Below are positions 1 to 9,124 of a stretch of DNA of 64,000 nt, in pieces. The notes beneath the pieces were generated by a model. That model ran no database searches, was not told where the DNA came from, and saw nothing but the letters and a program-made list of their open reading frames with translations. A program made the position numbers and the translations under genes. Each line of letters begins with the position of its first letter. The first letter of the stretch is position 1. This DNA is from Pelagibius sp050043265 (lineage in GTDB: Bacteria; Pseudomonadota; Alphaproteobacteria; Kiloniellales; Kiloniellaceae), in contig JBHJIR010000009.1 of assembly GCA_050043265.1 (NCBI GenBank), positions 1 to 64,000 on the forward strand, written 5' to 3'.

Positions 1-175
1 CGATTTACTGTTGCCGCAGGATGGGGCCATCGCCAGCGTCGGCGTTGTCGTCAAATCGGCCATACAGCTTTTCACCACCGTGTTCCTGGCAGTGGTGCTG
101 GCAGTCGCCTACCCCGCTCTGCGCGTCGCCAAGGAAGGCGTCAGCACGGCGCAGATCGCGGCGGTGTTCGACTGA
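1..175 (+). CDS. C-terminal fragment of a membrane protein (5' end outside window)
   Basis: The open frame enters from the left edge (codons start at base 2) and ends with TGA at 173-175, giving the last 57 residues. It contains one clear hydrophobic segment (around LFTTVFLAVVLAVAYPAL) and ends in QIAAVFD. The next gene downstream ends in almost the same residues (EIAAVFD), so the two look like tandem paralogs. The family is not recognised and no function is assigned. The gap to the next gene is 57 bases, so the two are probably co-transcribed. Confidence 0.7.
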   Translation, partial: DLLLPQDGAIASVGVVVKSAIQLFTTVFLAVVLAVAYPALRVAKEGVSTAQIAAVFD

Positions 176-232
176 CGGTATAGAGCGGGCCCGGCTGTCA
201 TGCCGGGCCCCTTCCGGCCCAGGAGCACGAGC

Positions 233-976
233 GTGGGTGATTTCACAAGTCCGCATTTCCGCGTCGGCGGTGTACTGGGCAGCAGTTTCCGCATCCTGGC
301 GGCGAACCTTCCCGCGTTCATCCTGATTCCGGCGCTGGCACTGGCGCCCGCCATCGCGGCCATCGGAACCGGACTGTGGTTCGACCTGTTCGAGAGCAGC
401 GATGCCTTCCTCTTCGCCTTCGCCTTCGTCACAGCGGCGCTGCTGAGCCTGGTGCTGTGCATCGTTGCCCGCGCCGCCGTCATCTACGGGACCTTCCGCC
501 ATTTCACGGGGCAGCGCCTGACCCTGGGCGATATGTTCAGCAACGGCCTGCGTCACGCGTGGCGGGTCTTCTCCGTCGGCCTGGTCTCGGAACTGTTGAT
601 CAGCCTCGGCTACGCCTTCTTCCTCATTCCCGGCCTCTATCTCTCCACTCTCTACTGGGTCGTTATGCCGGCGGCCGTGGTGGAGGACAGCGGTGTCGGC
701 GACAGTCTGCGGCGCAGTTCGCGGCTGACCGACGGCTGTCGCTGGAAGATATTCGGCCTGCTGCTGGTCTGGAGCGCGCTGCAATATCTGCTGGAGAACC
801 TGCCCGGCGCCCTAATCGATATCACGGACTTTCATCCGGCAGCGGTCATCGTGGCCTGGTTGGCGATTTCGCTGTCGGTTGCGCTCGGCGGTATCGTGGA
901 CACGGTCAGCTACTGCCGCCTGCGCCAGATCAGAGAAGGGATCGGGGCCGACGAGATCGCCGCGGTCTTCGACTGA
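233..976 (+). CDS. Multi-pass membrane protein, function unknown
   Basis: About 247 residues with five to six hydrophobic stretches, including the segments around AFILIPALALAPAIAAI, AFAFVTAALLSLVLCIV and FFLIPGLYLSTLYWVVMP. The GTG start at 233 is chosen because AGGAG at 221-225 lies 7 bases before it; an ATG at 200 is in frame but has no ribosome binding site. The C-terminal IAAVFD matches the end of the truncated gene upstream, suggesting a tandem duplication. It resembles proteobacterial integral membrane proteins of unknown role. It acts in the inner membrane by inference only. Confidence 0.75.
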   Translation: MGDFTSPHFRVGGVLGSSFRILAANLPAFILIPALALAPAIAAIGTGLWFDLFESSDAFLFAFAFVTAALLSLVLCIVARAAVIYGTFRHFTGQRLTLGDMFSNGLRHAWRVFSVGLVSELLISLGYAFFLIPGLYLSTLYWVVMPAAVVEDSGVGDSLRRSSRLTDGCRWKIFGLLLVWSALQYLLENLPGALIDITDFHPAAVIVAWLAISLSVALGGIVDTVSYCRLRQIREGIGADEIAAVFD

Positions 977-1425
977 TCGAAAGGCTCGCAGCGGGCCTTG
1001 CATCCTGCGAGTACAGGGACGTAGGCATTTGGACGACGTAACAGTAGTCCTATTCAACAAAATGCCGCGGCCAAGAAATTAGATTCATTCGCGTGCCTCT
1101 GTAGTGGCTGCTTTGCACTTGATTATCAATTCAGCCGCACTCAATAATGAGGCAACAAAGCATTGCGGCAGGCGCTCTGCGGGAAGTCTCGGTCGTTTGT
1201 TCTGCATATTCTGTTGTTCGTGCGGCGCTCTTTTCGAAGGGCGCCGGGGGAGAAGGTTTGCCATCTCGCGGTGGCGGTCGGCGGCGTTATCGCAAGCCCA
1301 GCAGAAAGCCGAGCATGCCGGCCACCCGCGCACGGTATCGCCTCTCGTTTCAGCTCGGTGCCCCTTTGCGGGCACCCAATAAAAAATTCCGGGAGGAGGC
1401 CGATACGTAGACAGGAGATACGTGC
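977..1425 (+). other. 449-base intergenic region before the peptide transporter operon
   Basis: No convincing gene. Bases 1040-1200 are clearly less GC-rich than their surroundings and hold a perfect odd palindrome TTGATTATCAA (1119-1129). AGGAG at 1413-1417 is the ribosome binding site for the gene starting at 1426. The region probably carries the promoter of the downstream ABC operon. Confidence 0.5.
1119..1148 (+). promoter_or_regulatory. Possible promoter for the peptide ABC operon
   Basis: TTGATT (1119-1124) and AATAAT (1143-1148) are separated by 18 bases, a loose sigma-70-like arrangement in an AT-richer patch. The -35 half lies inside the palindrome TTGATTATCAA. The match is weak and the start of transcription is inferred. 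Confidence 0.25.
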
Positions 1426-3051
1426 ATGAACGATATCGACCACAAAAAGATCCTGGCGGATCGGTTTGCCTCCCGCCTTGCCGCCTCCTTGGGCCGCCGT
1501 ACGGTTCTCAAGGGAATCGGCGCCGGCATGATCGCCGCCGGCAGCGTCAGTCAGGGTTTCCTCTCGCAGCCGGCGCGCGCCGCCGACGGCGGCCACATCC
1601 GCATCGCCGCGCTGAAGCACATCGACACCCTGGACCCGCATTTCACCGGATTTCTGGCGTCGATCCAGGTTATCAACAACATCCATAACGGCCTGCTGAA
1701 GATCACCTACAAAGACGGCGCGGTGAAGTTCGAGCCGGACCTGGCCGAAAGCTGGGACCTGGAAGACGACAAAACCCATGTGTTCAAGCTGCGCGACGGC
1801 GTGAAGTTTCACGACGGGACCGTCTGCGATGCCGAAGCGGTCAAGTTCTCGTTGCTGCGGGTAAAGGAAGGCGAGCCCAAGTCGCCCCACGCCTGGAAGC
1901 TGGCGCTGCTCGAGACGATCGAGATCCTCGATCCGCTGACCATCAAGCTGACCTTCTCCAAGCCCTATGCTTTCCTGCCGGTGGCGCTGAACGGTTCGAC
2001 CGGCCGCGCCGGCACGGTGGGCAGCCCCGCGGCGGTGCAGAAGCACGGCAAGGACTACGGCCGCAACCCGGTCGGCACCGGACCTTTCAAGTTCGTCAGC
2101 TGGCGCGAGAACGACAGCATCGAGCTGGAAAAGAACCCGGACTACTTCGAGGACGGCCTGCCGCTGCTGGATAAGGTCAGCTTCATCATGATGAAGGAGC
2201 CGTCGTCGGCGGTGGCCGCGCTGATGGCCGGCCAGATCGACGGGATGACCGACTGCCCGATGCAACTGGTCAGCCAGGTGGATGCTTTCCCCGGCGCCAA
2301 GCTGTATGGCGAGATCGAGGGCAACTACACCTATGTGGGCATGAATACGCGGCGCGCGCCGTTCGACGACATCAACCTGCGCCTGGCGGTTGCCTGGGGG
2401 CTCGACCGCGAGACTTTGCTGAAACAGGCGTATTTTGGCCGGGCGATCCAGTCCTATACGCCGATCTCGCCGCCGATGTCGGACTTCTACGATCCGAACA
2501 TTGCCACCTCCGGGCGCGGCCAGTGGTTCGATCCCGACAAGGCCCAGGCGTTCCGCGCCAAGGCGACGAATCAGAACGAGATCGAGGTCACCTATATGAT
2601 GGCCGAGCGCGGTCCGGTCGGCACCCGTATCGCCCAGACCGTCGCACCCATGCTGGCCAAGATCGGTATCAAGGCGAAGCTGGAACTGGTGGAGCCGGCG
2701 ACCTGGGTGCAGCGCCGTAACGGCGGTGACTTCGACCTCTTCGACTTCGAGTGGGTGGCCGACCTGGACCCCGACGAGACGCTGTATCCCGAGTTCAAGT
2801 CGGGCGGACCGTGGAATTTCCCGGGCTGGTCCAACGCGGACTTCGACAAGTACTGCGAAGAGGCTCAGGTGGTGCTCGACCCGGCCAAGCGGCGCGAGCT
2901 GTACTACAAGGCCGAAGACATCCTGATGGCGGAGGCGCCCATTGCGATGATGGCGCACATGCCGATCTATAAGGTCTTTTCCACCAAGGTGCAGGGCTTC
3001 CAGTACATTCCGGCCGACCTCATCAATCTGCATACGGTCAGTCTTGCCTGA
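1426..3051 (+). CDS. ABC transporter substrate-binding protein, family 5 (dipeptide/oligopeptide type)
   Basis: A 541-residue periplasmic binding protein of the SBP_bac_5 family, which captures peptides or similar solutes for an ABC importer. The N-terminus carries a twin-arginine type signal (RR at residues 24-25 in GRRTVLKG, then a glycine/alanine-rich hydrophobic stretch and cleavage near PARAA, residues 49-53), so Tat export is likely. Family features follow: LDPHFTGF, the LAESWDLEDDKTHVFKLRDGVKFHDG block and a typical C-terminal half. Start supported by AGGAG 8 bases upstream. The stop codon shares a base with the start of the permease gene (TGATG), so it heads a five-gene operon. The true ligand cannot be read from the sequence. 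Confidence 0.92.
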   Translation: MNDIDHKKILADRFASRLAASLGRRTVLKGIGAGMIAAGSVSQGFLSQPARAADGGHIRIAALKHIDTLDPHFTGFLASIQVINNIHNGLLKITYKDGAVKFEPDLAESWDLEDDKTHVFKLRDGVKFHDGTVCDAEAVKFSLLRVKEGEPKSPHAWKLALLETIEILDPLTIKLTFSKPYAFLPVALNGSTGRAGTVGSPAAVQKHGKDYGRNPVGTGPFKFVSWRENDSIELEKNPDYFEDGLPLLDKVSFIMMKEPSSAVAALMAGQIDGMTDCPMQLVSQVDAFPGAKLYGEIEGNYTYVGMNTRRAPFDDINLRLAVAWGLDRETLLKQAYFGRAIQSYTPISPPMSDFYDPNIATSGRGQWFDPDKAQAFRAKATNQNEIEVTYMMAERGPVGTRIAQTVAPMLAKIGIKAKLELVEPATWVQRRNGGDFDLFDFEWVADLDPDETLYPEFKSGGPWNFPGWSNADFDKYCEEAQVVLDPAKRRELYYKAEDILMAEAPIAMMAHMPIYKVFSTKVQGFQYIPADLINLHTVSLA

Positions 3052-3998
3052 TGTTCCTGCTGGCCTGTCGTAAGGTCTTCCAGACGATCTTCGTCCTGCT
3101 CATCGTCTCGGTCGCCAGCTTCAGCCTGCTGAAGCTGGCGCCGGGCGATCCGGTGGAGATCATGCTGGGCAACGAATACTCGGCCGAGGCCCACGCGTCG
3201 CTGGTCGCGGAGCTGGGCCTCGACCGGCCGTTGGCCGAGCAGTACCTGACCTGGCTGGGGCATTTCGTGACCGGCGACTGGGGCACGTCCTTCATCGCCC
3301 GGGCCGACATCTTCACCTACGCCGTTGTCGAGGCGCTGCCGGTGACGCTGACCCTGGCGGCCAGCGCGCTGGGCCTGGCCATCGTCGTCGGTGTGCCGCT
3401 CGGCGTGCTCTCGGCGGTGCGCAAGGACACCGTCTGGGACGCCGGCGCGGCGGTCTTCGCGTTGACCGGGACCGCCTTTCCCTCGTTCTTTCTCGGCATT
3501 CTGCTGATCTGGATCTTCGGCGCCAAGCTGGGTCTGTTTCCGGTCATGGGCTTCGTGCCGCCCTGGGAGGATTTCTGGGGCGGGGTCTATCACATGATCC
3601 TGCCGGCCTTCACCCTCTCGACTTACTTCATGGCGATGATCGTGCGGCTGACCCGGGCGACCCTGGTGGAGGTGCTGGAGCAGCCCTACATCGCCGCGGC
3701 CCGCGCGCGCGGCGAACCCGGCTGGCGGGTCATCTGGATCCACGGCCTGCGCAACGTCGCCATGCCGCTGGTCACCATCCTGGGGCTGCAGCTCGGCGCG
3801 CTGCTGCAGGGGGCGGTCCTGACCGAAACCGTCTTTTCGCTGCCGGGCACCGGCCAGATGATCACCTCCGCCGTGCTGGGCCGCGAATACGGCGTGGTGC
3901 AGGCCGGCGTGATGATGACGGCGACCCTCTTCGTTGTGGTGAACCTCATCGTCGATCTCGCCTATCCCTTCCTCGACCCGCGACTGAAGCCCACCTGA
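3051..3998 (+). CDS. ABC transporter permease, DppB type
   Basis: A 315-residue inner-membrane permease of the DppB/OppB family with about six membrane segments. The N-terminal part (LKLAPGDPVEIMLG) is the usual DppB signature before the transmembrane domain. The cytoplasmic EAA loop is seen at AAARARGEPGWRVIWIHGLRN, around residue 225, and couples to the ATPases. It overlaps the binding-protein stop by one base and the next permease by one base (TGATG at both joints), indicating translational coupling. Length matches the family. Confidence 0.92.
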   Translation: MFLLACRKVFQTIFVLLIVSVASFSLLKLAPGDPVEIMLGNEYSAEAHASLVAELGLDRPLAEQYLTWLGHFVTGDWGTSFIARADIFTYAVVEALPVTLTLAASALGLAIVVGVPLGVLSAVRKDTVWDAGAAVFALTGTAFPSFFLGILLIWIFGAKLGLFPVMGFVPPWEDFWGGVYHMILPAFTLSTYFMAMIVRLTRATLVEVLEQPYIAAARARGEPGWRVIWIHGLRNVAMPLVTILGLQLGALLQGAVLTETVFSLPGTGQMITSAVLGREYGVVQAGVMMTATLFVVVNLIVDLAYPFLDPRLKPT

Positions 3999-4876
3999 TG
4001 GCCGTGACCACGCCCACCATCGACATCGCGGAAAAACAGCCGCCGCGCCGCGCGGGGCTGCTGCGCCGCCGGCCGTTCTTTACCCTGGCGCTGCTGGTCA
4101 CGCTGGGCTTTCTGCTCTGCGCCGTCTTCGCGCCGTGGATCGCCCCCTACGATCCGACCTTCCAGGACATCGAGTGGATGATGACGCCGCCGGGCGCCCA
4201 GCACTGGCTGGGCACCGACAGTTATGGCCAGGACATCCTGAGCCGCATCATCTTCGGCGCCCGCTATGCCATCAGCATCGGGGTTTTCTCGGTGACGATC
4301 GGTGCCGTGGGCGGGCTGGTCATCGGCATGGCCGCCGGGCTGACCGGCGGCATCGTCGAGTGGCTGCTGATGCGGCTGATCGATTCCATTCTGGCGCTGC
4401 CCTCGCTCATTCTCGCGGTGGCGTTCATCGCCATCCTCGGCCAGGGCGTCGACAAGGTGATCCTGGCGGTGGGCATCGCCATGATCGGACCGTTCTCGCG
4501 CACGGTCCGCGCCGACGTGCTGCAGGTCCGCGTGCAGCTGTTCGTCGAAGCGGCCGGCCTGATGGGCATTCCGCGGCTGCGCATCATCTGGCGCCATATC
4601 CTGCCGAACGTCATCTATCCCCTGGCCGTGCAGGTCACCATCCGCATTTCGGAGGCCATCCTGGTTTCTTCCGCGCTGTCGTTCCTGGGCATCGGCGTCA
4701 CGCCGCCGACGCCGGACTGGGGCCTGATGATCGCCGAGGGGCGCGGCTTCGTCAGTTTTGCCGCCTGGATGTCGGGTATGCCCGGTGCCGCTCTGGCGCT
4801 ATTGCTGATTGCGCTGTCGATCGTCGGCGACGGCATCCGCGAGGAATTCGACCCCAAACTGAAAAGCGGCGCCTGA
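3998..4876 (+). CDS. ABC transporter permease, DppC type
   Basis: A 292-residue second permease of the DppC/OppC family. It has the conserved N-terminal first membrane helix followed by APWIAPYDP, the motif HWLGTDSYGQDILSRIIFGAR characteristic of the family (around residues 68-88), and an EAA loop at EAAGLMGIPRLRIIWRHILP. It pairs with the DppB-type permease to form the membrane channel. Start and stop overlap or abut neighbouring operon genes. Confidence 0.92.
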   Translation: MAVTTPTIDIAEKQPPRRAGLLRRRPFFTLALLVTLGFLLCAVFAPWIAPYDPTFQDIEWMMTPPGAQHWLGTDSYGQDILSRIIFGARYAISIGVFSVTIGAVGGLVIGMAAGLTGGIVEWLLMRLIDSILALPSLILAVAFIAILGQGVDKVILAVGIAMIGPFSRTVRADVLQVRVQLFVEAAGLMGIPRLRIIWRHILPNVIYPLAVQVTIRISEAILVSSALSFLGIGVTPPTPDWGLMIAEGRGFVSFAAWMSGMPGAALALLLIALSIVGDGIREEFDPKLKSGA

Positions 4877-4877
4877 C

Positions 4878-5876
4878 ATGACCGCCGTCCTGTCGCCCGC
4901 CCCAACGGACCAGCAGCCCGCTGCCGACACGGCAGATCCGCTGCTGGAGGTCTGCGGCCTGACGCTGCATCGGGGCACGCGCAAGATCATCGACGACGTG
5001 AGTCTCAGCCTCGGCCGCGGCGAGACCCTGGCGCTGGTCGGCGAGTCCGGCGCGGGCAAGACCACCATCGCCGTTGCGCTGATGGGGCTGCTGCGCCGCC
5101 ACGAGGCCCGCATCGAGGGCAGCGCCAGGTTCGACGACATGCCCGACCTGCTGGCCCTGCGCGAGAGGGAATGGACGCGGCTGCGCGGGCGCCGCCTGGC
5201 GATGGTGTTCCAGGATGCCAGTGCCGCGCTGAACCCCTGCTTCACGGTCGGCAGCCAGCTGATGTCGGTGCTGCGCCGCAAGCTGGGTCTGAGCCGGGCG
5301 GCGGCGCGGACGCGTGCCATCGCGCTGCTGGACGACGTCGGCATCAACGATGCCGCGGCGCGGCTGTCGGCCTATCCGCACGAGCTGTCCGGCGGCATGC
5401 AGCAGCGGGTCATGGTGGCCATCGCGCTGTCGTGCAATCCCGAGCTGCTGTTCGCCGACGAGCCGACCTCGGCGCTGGACGTCACCATCCAGGCGCAGAT
5501 CATGCGGCTGATTCTGGATCAGACCCGCGCGCGCGGTGCCAGCTGCATCTTCGTGCTGCATGACCTGGCGCTGGCGAGCCAGTCCTGCGACCGCATCGTC
5601 GTGCTCTATGCCGGCCAGGTGATGGAGACCGGCCCCAGCGAAACCGTGCTCACCCGGCCGTTGCATCCCTATACGAAACTGCTGAAGTTCTGCGTCCTGG
5701 AAATCGGCACCCGGGAGCTGACCCCGCCGGCCGGGGGCGTGCCGTCATTCGACGCGATGCCGCAGGGCTGCCGCTTTTCGACGCGCTGTCCCAACGCCCT
5801 GCCGCGCTGCGCAAGCGACAAGCCGCCGCTTCTGCAGGTGGAGGGGCGGATGCTGGCCTGCTGGAACCCGCAATGA
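4878..5876 (+). CDS. Peptide ABC transporter ATP-binding protein, DppD type
   Basis: A 332-residue ATPase that powers the importer. Visible motifs: Walker A GESGAGKTT, signature LSGGMQQRV, Walker B ELLFADEPTSALD, and an H-loop (VLHDLA). The C-terminus has the oligopeptide ABC C-terminal domain with clustered cysteines (CRFSTRCPNALPRC), which in this family often binds an iron-sulfur cluster. ATG lies one base after the permease stop, and the gene overlaps the next ATPase by 4 bases (ATGA). Confidence 0.93.
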   Translation: MTAVLSPAPTDQQPAADTADPLLEVCGLTLHRGTRKIIDDVSLSLGRGETLALVGESGAGKTTIAVALMGLLRRHEARIEGSARFDDMPDLLALREREWTRLRGRRLAMVFQDASAALNPCFTVGSQLMSVLRRKLGLSRAAARTRAIALLDDVGINDAAARLSAYPHELSGGMQQRVMVAIALSCNPELLFADEPTSALDVTIQAQIMRLILDQTRARGASCIFVLHDLALASQSCDRIVVLYAGQVMETGPSETVLTRPLHPYTKLLKFCVLEIGTRELTPPAGGVPSFDAMPQGCRFSTRCPNALPRCASDKPPLLQVEGRMLACWNPQ

Positions 5877-6877
5877 GTGAAATGCCGCCGATCTTCGAAC
5901 TTCTCGACGTGGAAAAGGCCTATCAGGTGAGCCGCCCGTCGGGCTTCCCGGCCCAGCGGAGTTTTCAGTTGAAGGCGCTGGACGGCGTGCGCCTGCGTGT
6001 CGAGGCGGGCTCCAGCACCGCTCTGGTCGGCGAAAGCGGATCGGGCAAGTCGACACTGCTGCGGGTACTTCTCGGCCTGACCCAGCCGACCAACGGCCAT
6101 GCCCGCTTCCGGGGGCATCCCATCGCCGAAGCCCGGGCGGCCGGGGCGGGGCCCGGGAACGGTGCCGGCGGCGCGGGCAGTTTCCACCGCGAGGTGGCGA
6201 TGATCTATCAGGACGCGCGCGGATCGCTGAACCCGCGCATGACGGTGCTGGACCTGATCGCCGCGCCGCTGCGCCACTTCCGCCTGTGCAGCGCGGCCGA
6301 GGTGCCGGCACGGGTTGCCCAGCTGCTGCAGCGCACGGGCCTGCCCGGCGACGTCGCCCGGCGCTATCCCACCGCGCTGTCGGGCGGGCAGATTCGCCGC
6401 GTCGCCATCGCCCGGGCCCTGGCGCAGGACCCCGCGGTCCTGGTCGCCGACGAAGCGGTCTCGGGGCTGGATGTGTCGACCCAGGCGCAACTGCTGAATC
6501 TGCTGCGCGACCTGCAGCGCAGCATGGGGCTGACGCTGCTGTTCATCACCCACGACCTGGGCGTGGCGAGCTATCTGTGCGAGCACATCGCGATCATGTA
6601 TCTGGGACGCATCGTGGAGGCCGGGCCGACCGGGGCCGTTTTGGCGGCACCCGCGCATCCCTACGCGCGGGCCTTGCGGGCGGCCTCGCCGCAGTTCTTC
6701 GCGCCGATCGCGGCGCCGCTGCCGGGGGAAATCCCCAGCCCCGTCGACCTGCCGCCGGGCTGCCGCTTCGCCGGCCGCTGCGGTATCGCGCAGGACGATT
6801 GCCGGCAAACCGATCCGGCCCTGACCCGGCTGTCGCCGGCCCGGGCGGTCGCCTGCCTGCATCCCCTGGCGACCTGA
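5873..6877 (+). CDS. Peptide ABC transporter ATP-binding protein, DppF type
   Basis: A 334-residue partner ATPase. Motifs: Walker A GESGSGKST, signature LSGGQIRRV, Walker B VLVADEAVSGLD, H-loop FITHDLG. The cysteine-bearing C-terminal oligopeptide domain is present (CRFAGRCGIAQDDC). A glycine/alanine-rich insert (around GAGPGNGAGGAG) sits between Walker A and the Q-loop. It is the last gene of the operon and ends one base before the convergent RDD gene's stop, leaving no room for a terminator between them. Confidence 0.92.
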   Translation: MSEMPPIFELLDVEKAYQVSRPSGFPAQRSFQLKALDGVRLRVEAGSSTALVGESGSGKSTLLRVLLGLTQPTNGHARFRGHPIAEARAAGAGPGNGAGGAGSFHREVAMIYQDARGSLNPRMTVLDLIAAPLRHFRLCSAAEVPARVAQLLQRTGLPGDVARRYPTALSGGQIRRVAIARALAQDPAVLVADEAVSGLDVSTQAQLLNLLRDLQRSMGLTLLFITHDLGVASYLCEHIAIMYLGRIVEAGPTGAVLAAPAHPYARALRAASPQFFAPIAAPLPGEIPSPVDLPPGCRFAGRCGIAQDDCRQTDPALTRLSPARAVACLHPLAT

Positions 6878-6878
6878 A

Positions 6879-7841
6879 CTAGCTCTTTCCCTTGCCGTTA
6901 CCGTTGGCCGGCGGCTTGCCGCTGAACTTGTTCTCGCGGCGCTCGCCGAACAGCATGCGGGATTCCAGGTGGGCGCGCAGCGCGGCATAGAAGGCCTTCA
7001 GGAAGCGCTCGGCGTCGACGTCCGTATCGCCCGTCCAGGCGATCTTGTGCTGAATGCGCTTGGCCACCTCTCCGCGGGTCTCGGCGCTCTGCGGGCCCTG
7101 CTGGCGCAGCACCTCTTCCAGGGTCTGCAGTTCGTAGATGCCGTAGATTTCCAGTTGGCTGCGGGTGAAGGGAAGTTCCGGGTCCGCCGCGCCGGTATTG
7201 CCCTGGCGCACCGGTGCGCGCGCGGCCCCGGCCGCGACATCGGGCAGCAGCAAGGCCTTGGGTGCCGAGATCACCCAGGTGCCGGCGACCAGATCGCCGG
7301 CGCGCAGGCGGTCCTTGTTGAAGAACGGCAGCAAGAGAAAAAGACCCACCCATACCAGGGTCAGCAGGTTGACCCAGCCGCCGCTGCCTTCGCTGGGGGA
7401 GAACAGAAGGGTCATCGGCAGGAACAGCTCGACCTCGCGTAGCAGGTTGCGGGCGAAGACCGCATCGGGGCGCAGGTAGCCGCCCTTGCGGTCGATCACC
7501 CGGATGCCGAGGAGGCGCTTGCCGGGGGTCTGGCCCTGCCAGCGCAGCTCGAAATAGATGAAATAGAAGCTGCGGATGAGGAAGGAGATGAGAATGACCA
7601 GCCCCACGACGACGCCGCTAATGCCGACCCAGCCGAGGCCGAAAACCAAAGCCAGGACCAGGGTGGCGATGCCGAGATACATGATGACGAGGTCGATCAG
7701 CACCGCGGCGGCGCGCTCGCCACGCTCGGCCAGCTGAAAGATCAGCGGCACGCCTTCGGGCGTCAGCAGACGCCGTTCGCTGCGGTTGCGCGCCTTGTCC
7801 TCGGGGGCGGCGGTAGTGGCCGTGGCGTCAGTCGTCGTCAT
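6879..7841 (-). CDS. RDD family membrane protein
   Basis: About 320 residues. An N-terminal RDD domain (IFQLAERGERAAAVLIDLVI; later WQGQTPGKRLLGIRVID) has about four membrane segments, followed by a soluble, charged tail of about 130 residues. ATG at 7841 is preferred; an in-frame TTG lies at 7880 without a better binding site. The start overlaps the end of the SpoIIM-type gene by 14 bases. It is the last gene of the MoxR-DUF58-SpoIIM cluster. RDD proteins are thought to be membrane transport or accessory proteins, but the role here is unknown. Confidence 0.85.
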   Translation of the reverse strand: MTTTDATATTAAPEDKARNRSERRLLTPEGVPLIFQLAERGERAAAVLIDLVIMYLGIATLVLALVFGLGWVGISGVVVGLVILISFLIRSFYFIYFELRWQGQTPGKRLLGIRVIDRKGGYLRPDAVFARNLLREVELFLPMTLLFSPSEGSGGWVNLLTLVWVGLFLLLPFFNKDRLRAGDLVAGTWVISAPKALLLPDVAAGAARAPVRQGNTGAADPELPFTRSQLEIYGIYELQTLEEVLRQQGPQSAETRGEVAKRIQHKIAWTGDTDVDAERFLKAFYAALRAHLESRMLFGERRENKFSGKPPANGNGKGKS

Positions 7842-8877
7842 GGCGCCGTCCCGGATCGCCAGGCTGTTCCCGGCCGCCAAGGGTGAAGTAGCTCAGCCAG
7901 AACGCCAGCATGAGGCCGCCGATGAGGTAGCGCGCGCTGATTTCGGTCACCAACTGGCGGGCGAAGCCCTCCAGCAGTCCGGCGACGAAGAGCATCAGCA
8001 CCGCGCCCATGATGAGGGTGCCGGCGGTGCGGCCGCGCCGGGCCAGGCTCTCCAGCCGCGTCTCGCGGTCGGGAAAGATGATGGCGCCGGCCAGCACCAG
8101 CCCGCCGCCGCCGCACAGCACGATCGCGAAAATCTCGGTCGTGCCGTGCACCGAGAGCCAGCCCACCAGGTCCCAGGTCAGGCCGCGCGAGTCGTAGAGC
8201 GCCAGGAAGGCGCCCAGTGTCAGGCCGTTGTAGAACAACAGCAGCACGGTCGGGATACCGAGGGCGAAACCCAGGGCGAAGGCGAAGATGCCGATGCCGG
8301 CATTGTGGGAAAACAGGTAGGTGGCAAAGACGTAGAGCATCTCCGCCGCCGTGTCGGTGCCGTCGTAGAGCCCGTCGCGCAGGTATTCGGTGGAGGCCGC
8401 CGGGCTGCGACCGCCCGCCATGTCGCCGCCCACGAAGGTGTAATACCAGTCGCCGTTGGCCTGCACGAGGAGGAAGCCGATGACGCCGCCCAGCACCATC
8501 CACAGGGCGGCCAGCAGGTTGGGCCTGAGGGTCGCGCGCACCGCGGCGGGAAAGCCGTGGGTCAGGAAGGTGACGATCCCTTCCCACAGGCTGGCACGGG
8601 CGCCGTAGACCTGGAAGTAGGCGCGGGCGCAGAGGCTCTCCAGATAGTTCAGCACGTTCTGGTCGAGCGAGATGGAGCGGGCGACGGACAGCGAGGACAG
8701 CGTCGCGCGGTAGAGCGTCGGCAGCCGCAGCAACTCCTCCGCCGGCAGCGACTTGCGGCCGCGTTTTTCGGCGCGCGCCACCATGTCCTCCAGCTCGTGC
8801 CAGGAGCTTTCGCGCTCGCGGCGGAATTCGTAGCTCTTGAGGGGGCTCTTGAGGGGGCTTTTGATGGATGCGCTCAT
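7828..8877 (-). CDS. SpoIIM-family (stage II sporulation protein M-like) membrane protein
   Basis: A 349-residue membrane protein with a soluble N-terminal helical region (about residues 1-100, ending near YFQVYGARASLW), then multiple membrane helices. It matches the SpoIIM/DUF95 family found outside spore formers next to MoxR, DUF58 and RDD genes. The organism need not sporulate. The N-terminus has a small repeat (KSPLKSPLKS) from duplicated DNA. It is translated between the DUF58 and RDD genes on the minus strand, 247 bases after the DUF58 gene; that gap holds a dispersed repeat. Confidence 0.85.
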   Translation of the reverse strand: MSASIKSPLKSPLKSYEFRRERESSWHELEDMVARAEKRGRKSLPAEELLRLPTLYRATLSSLSVARSISLDQNVLNYLESLCARAYFQVYGARASLWEGIVTFLTHGFPAAVRATLRPNLLAALWMVLGGVIGFLLVQANGDWYYTFVGGDMAGGRSPAASTEYLRDGLYDGTDTAAEMLYVFATYLFSHNAGIGIFAFALGFALGIPTVLLLFYNGLTLGAFLALYDSRGLTWDLVGWLSVHGTTEIFAIVLCGGGGLVLAGAIIFPDRETRLESLARRGRTAGTLIMGAVLMLFVAGLLEGFARQLVTEISARYLIGGLMLAFWLSYFTLGGREQPGDPGRRHDDD

Positions 8878-8934
8878 TGCGGTGCGACCTTAGGCATCGC
8901 ATGTGGCGGCTTGGCACTATAGGCAACCACACCG

Positions 8935-9095
8935 CTGTCGTCCCGGCACCTGATGCCGGGACCCAATGGACAGGCCGCTGTTCGTGACGCCGACATAGTG
9001 CGCTTCGTCCTTGTGGTTGGCGAAGACATCAACATTTTAGGGCAGCGCCGCGCGCCGGCGCCCATGGGTCCCGGGGTCAAGCCCCGGGACGACAG
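8935..9095. repeat. Dispersed intergenic palindromic element, copy 1 (161 bp)
   Basis: Begins CTGTCGTCCCGGCA and ends with the inverse, CCGGGACGACAG. The right part carries the hairpin CCCGGGGTCAAGCCCCGGG and the left part a smaller hairpin (CCCGGCACCTGATGCCGGG). Two further copies in this window (10501-10634, 17399-17519) share both ends while the middle differs. It resembles the intergenic mosaic elements of alphaproteobacteria. It lies between the DUF58 and SpoIIM genes, within a probable operon. Confidence 0.8.
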
Positions 9096-9124
9096 TGTCG
9101 GATTGGGCACATGCGAAGCCTGCC

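Noticed and set aside
1141..3033. Long open frame on the minus strand opposite the peptide-binding protein
   Set aside because: High GC content leaves long antisense frames open; the translated sequence is rich in R, H, G and Q with no domain, and the plus-strand gene is a clear family 5 binding protein.
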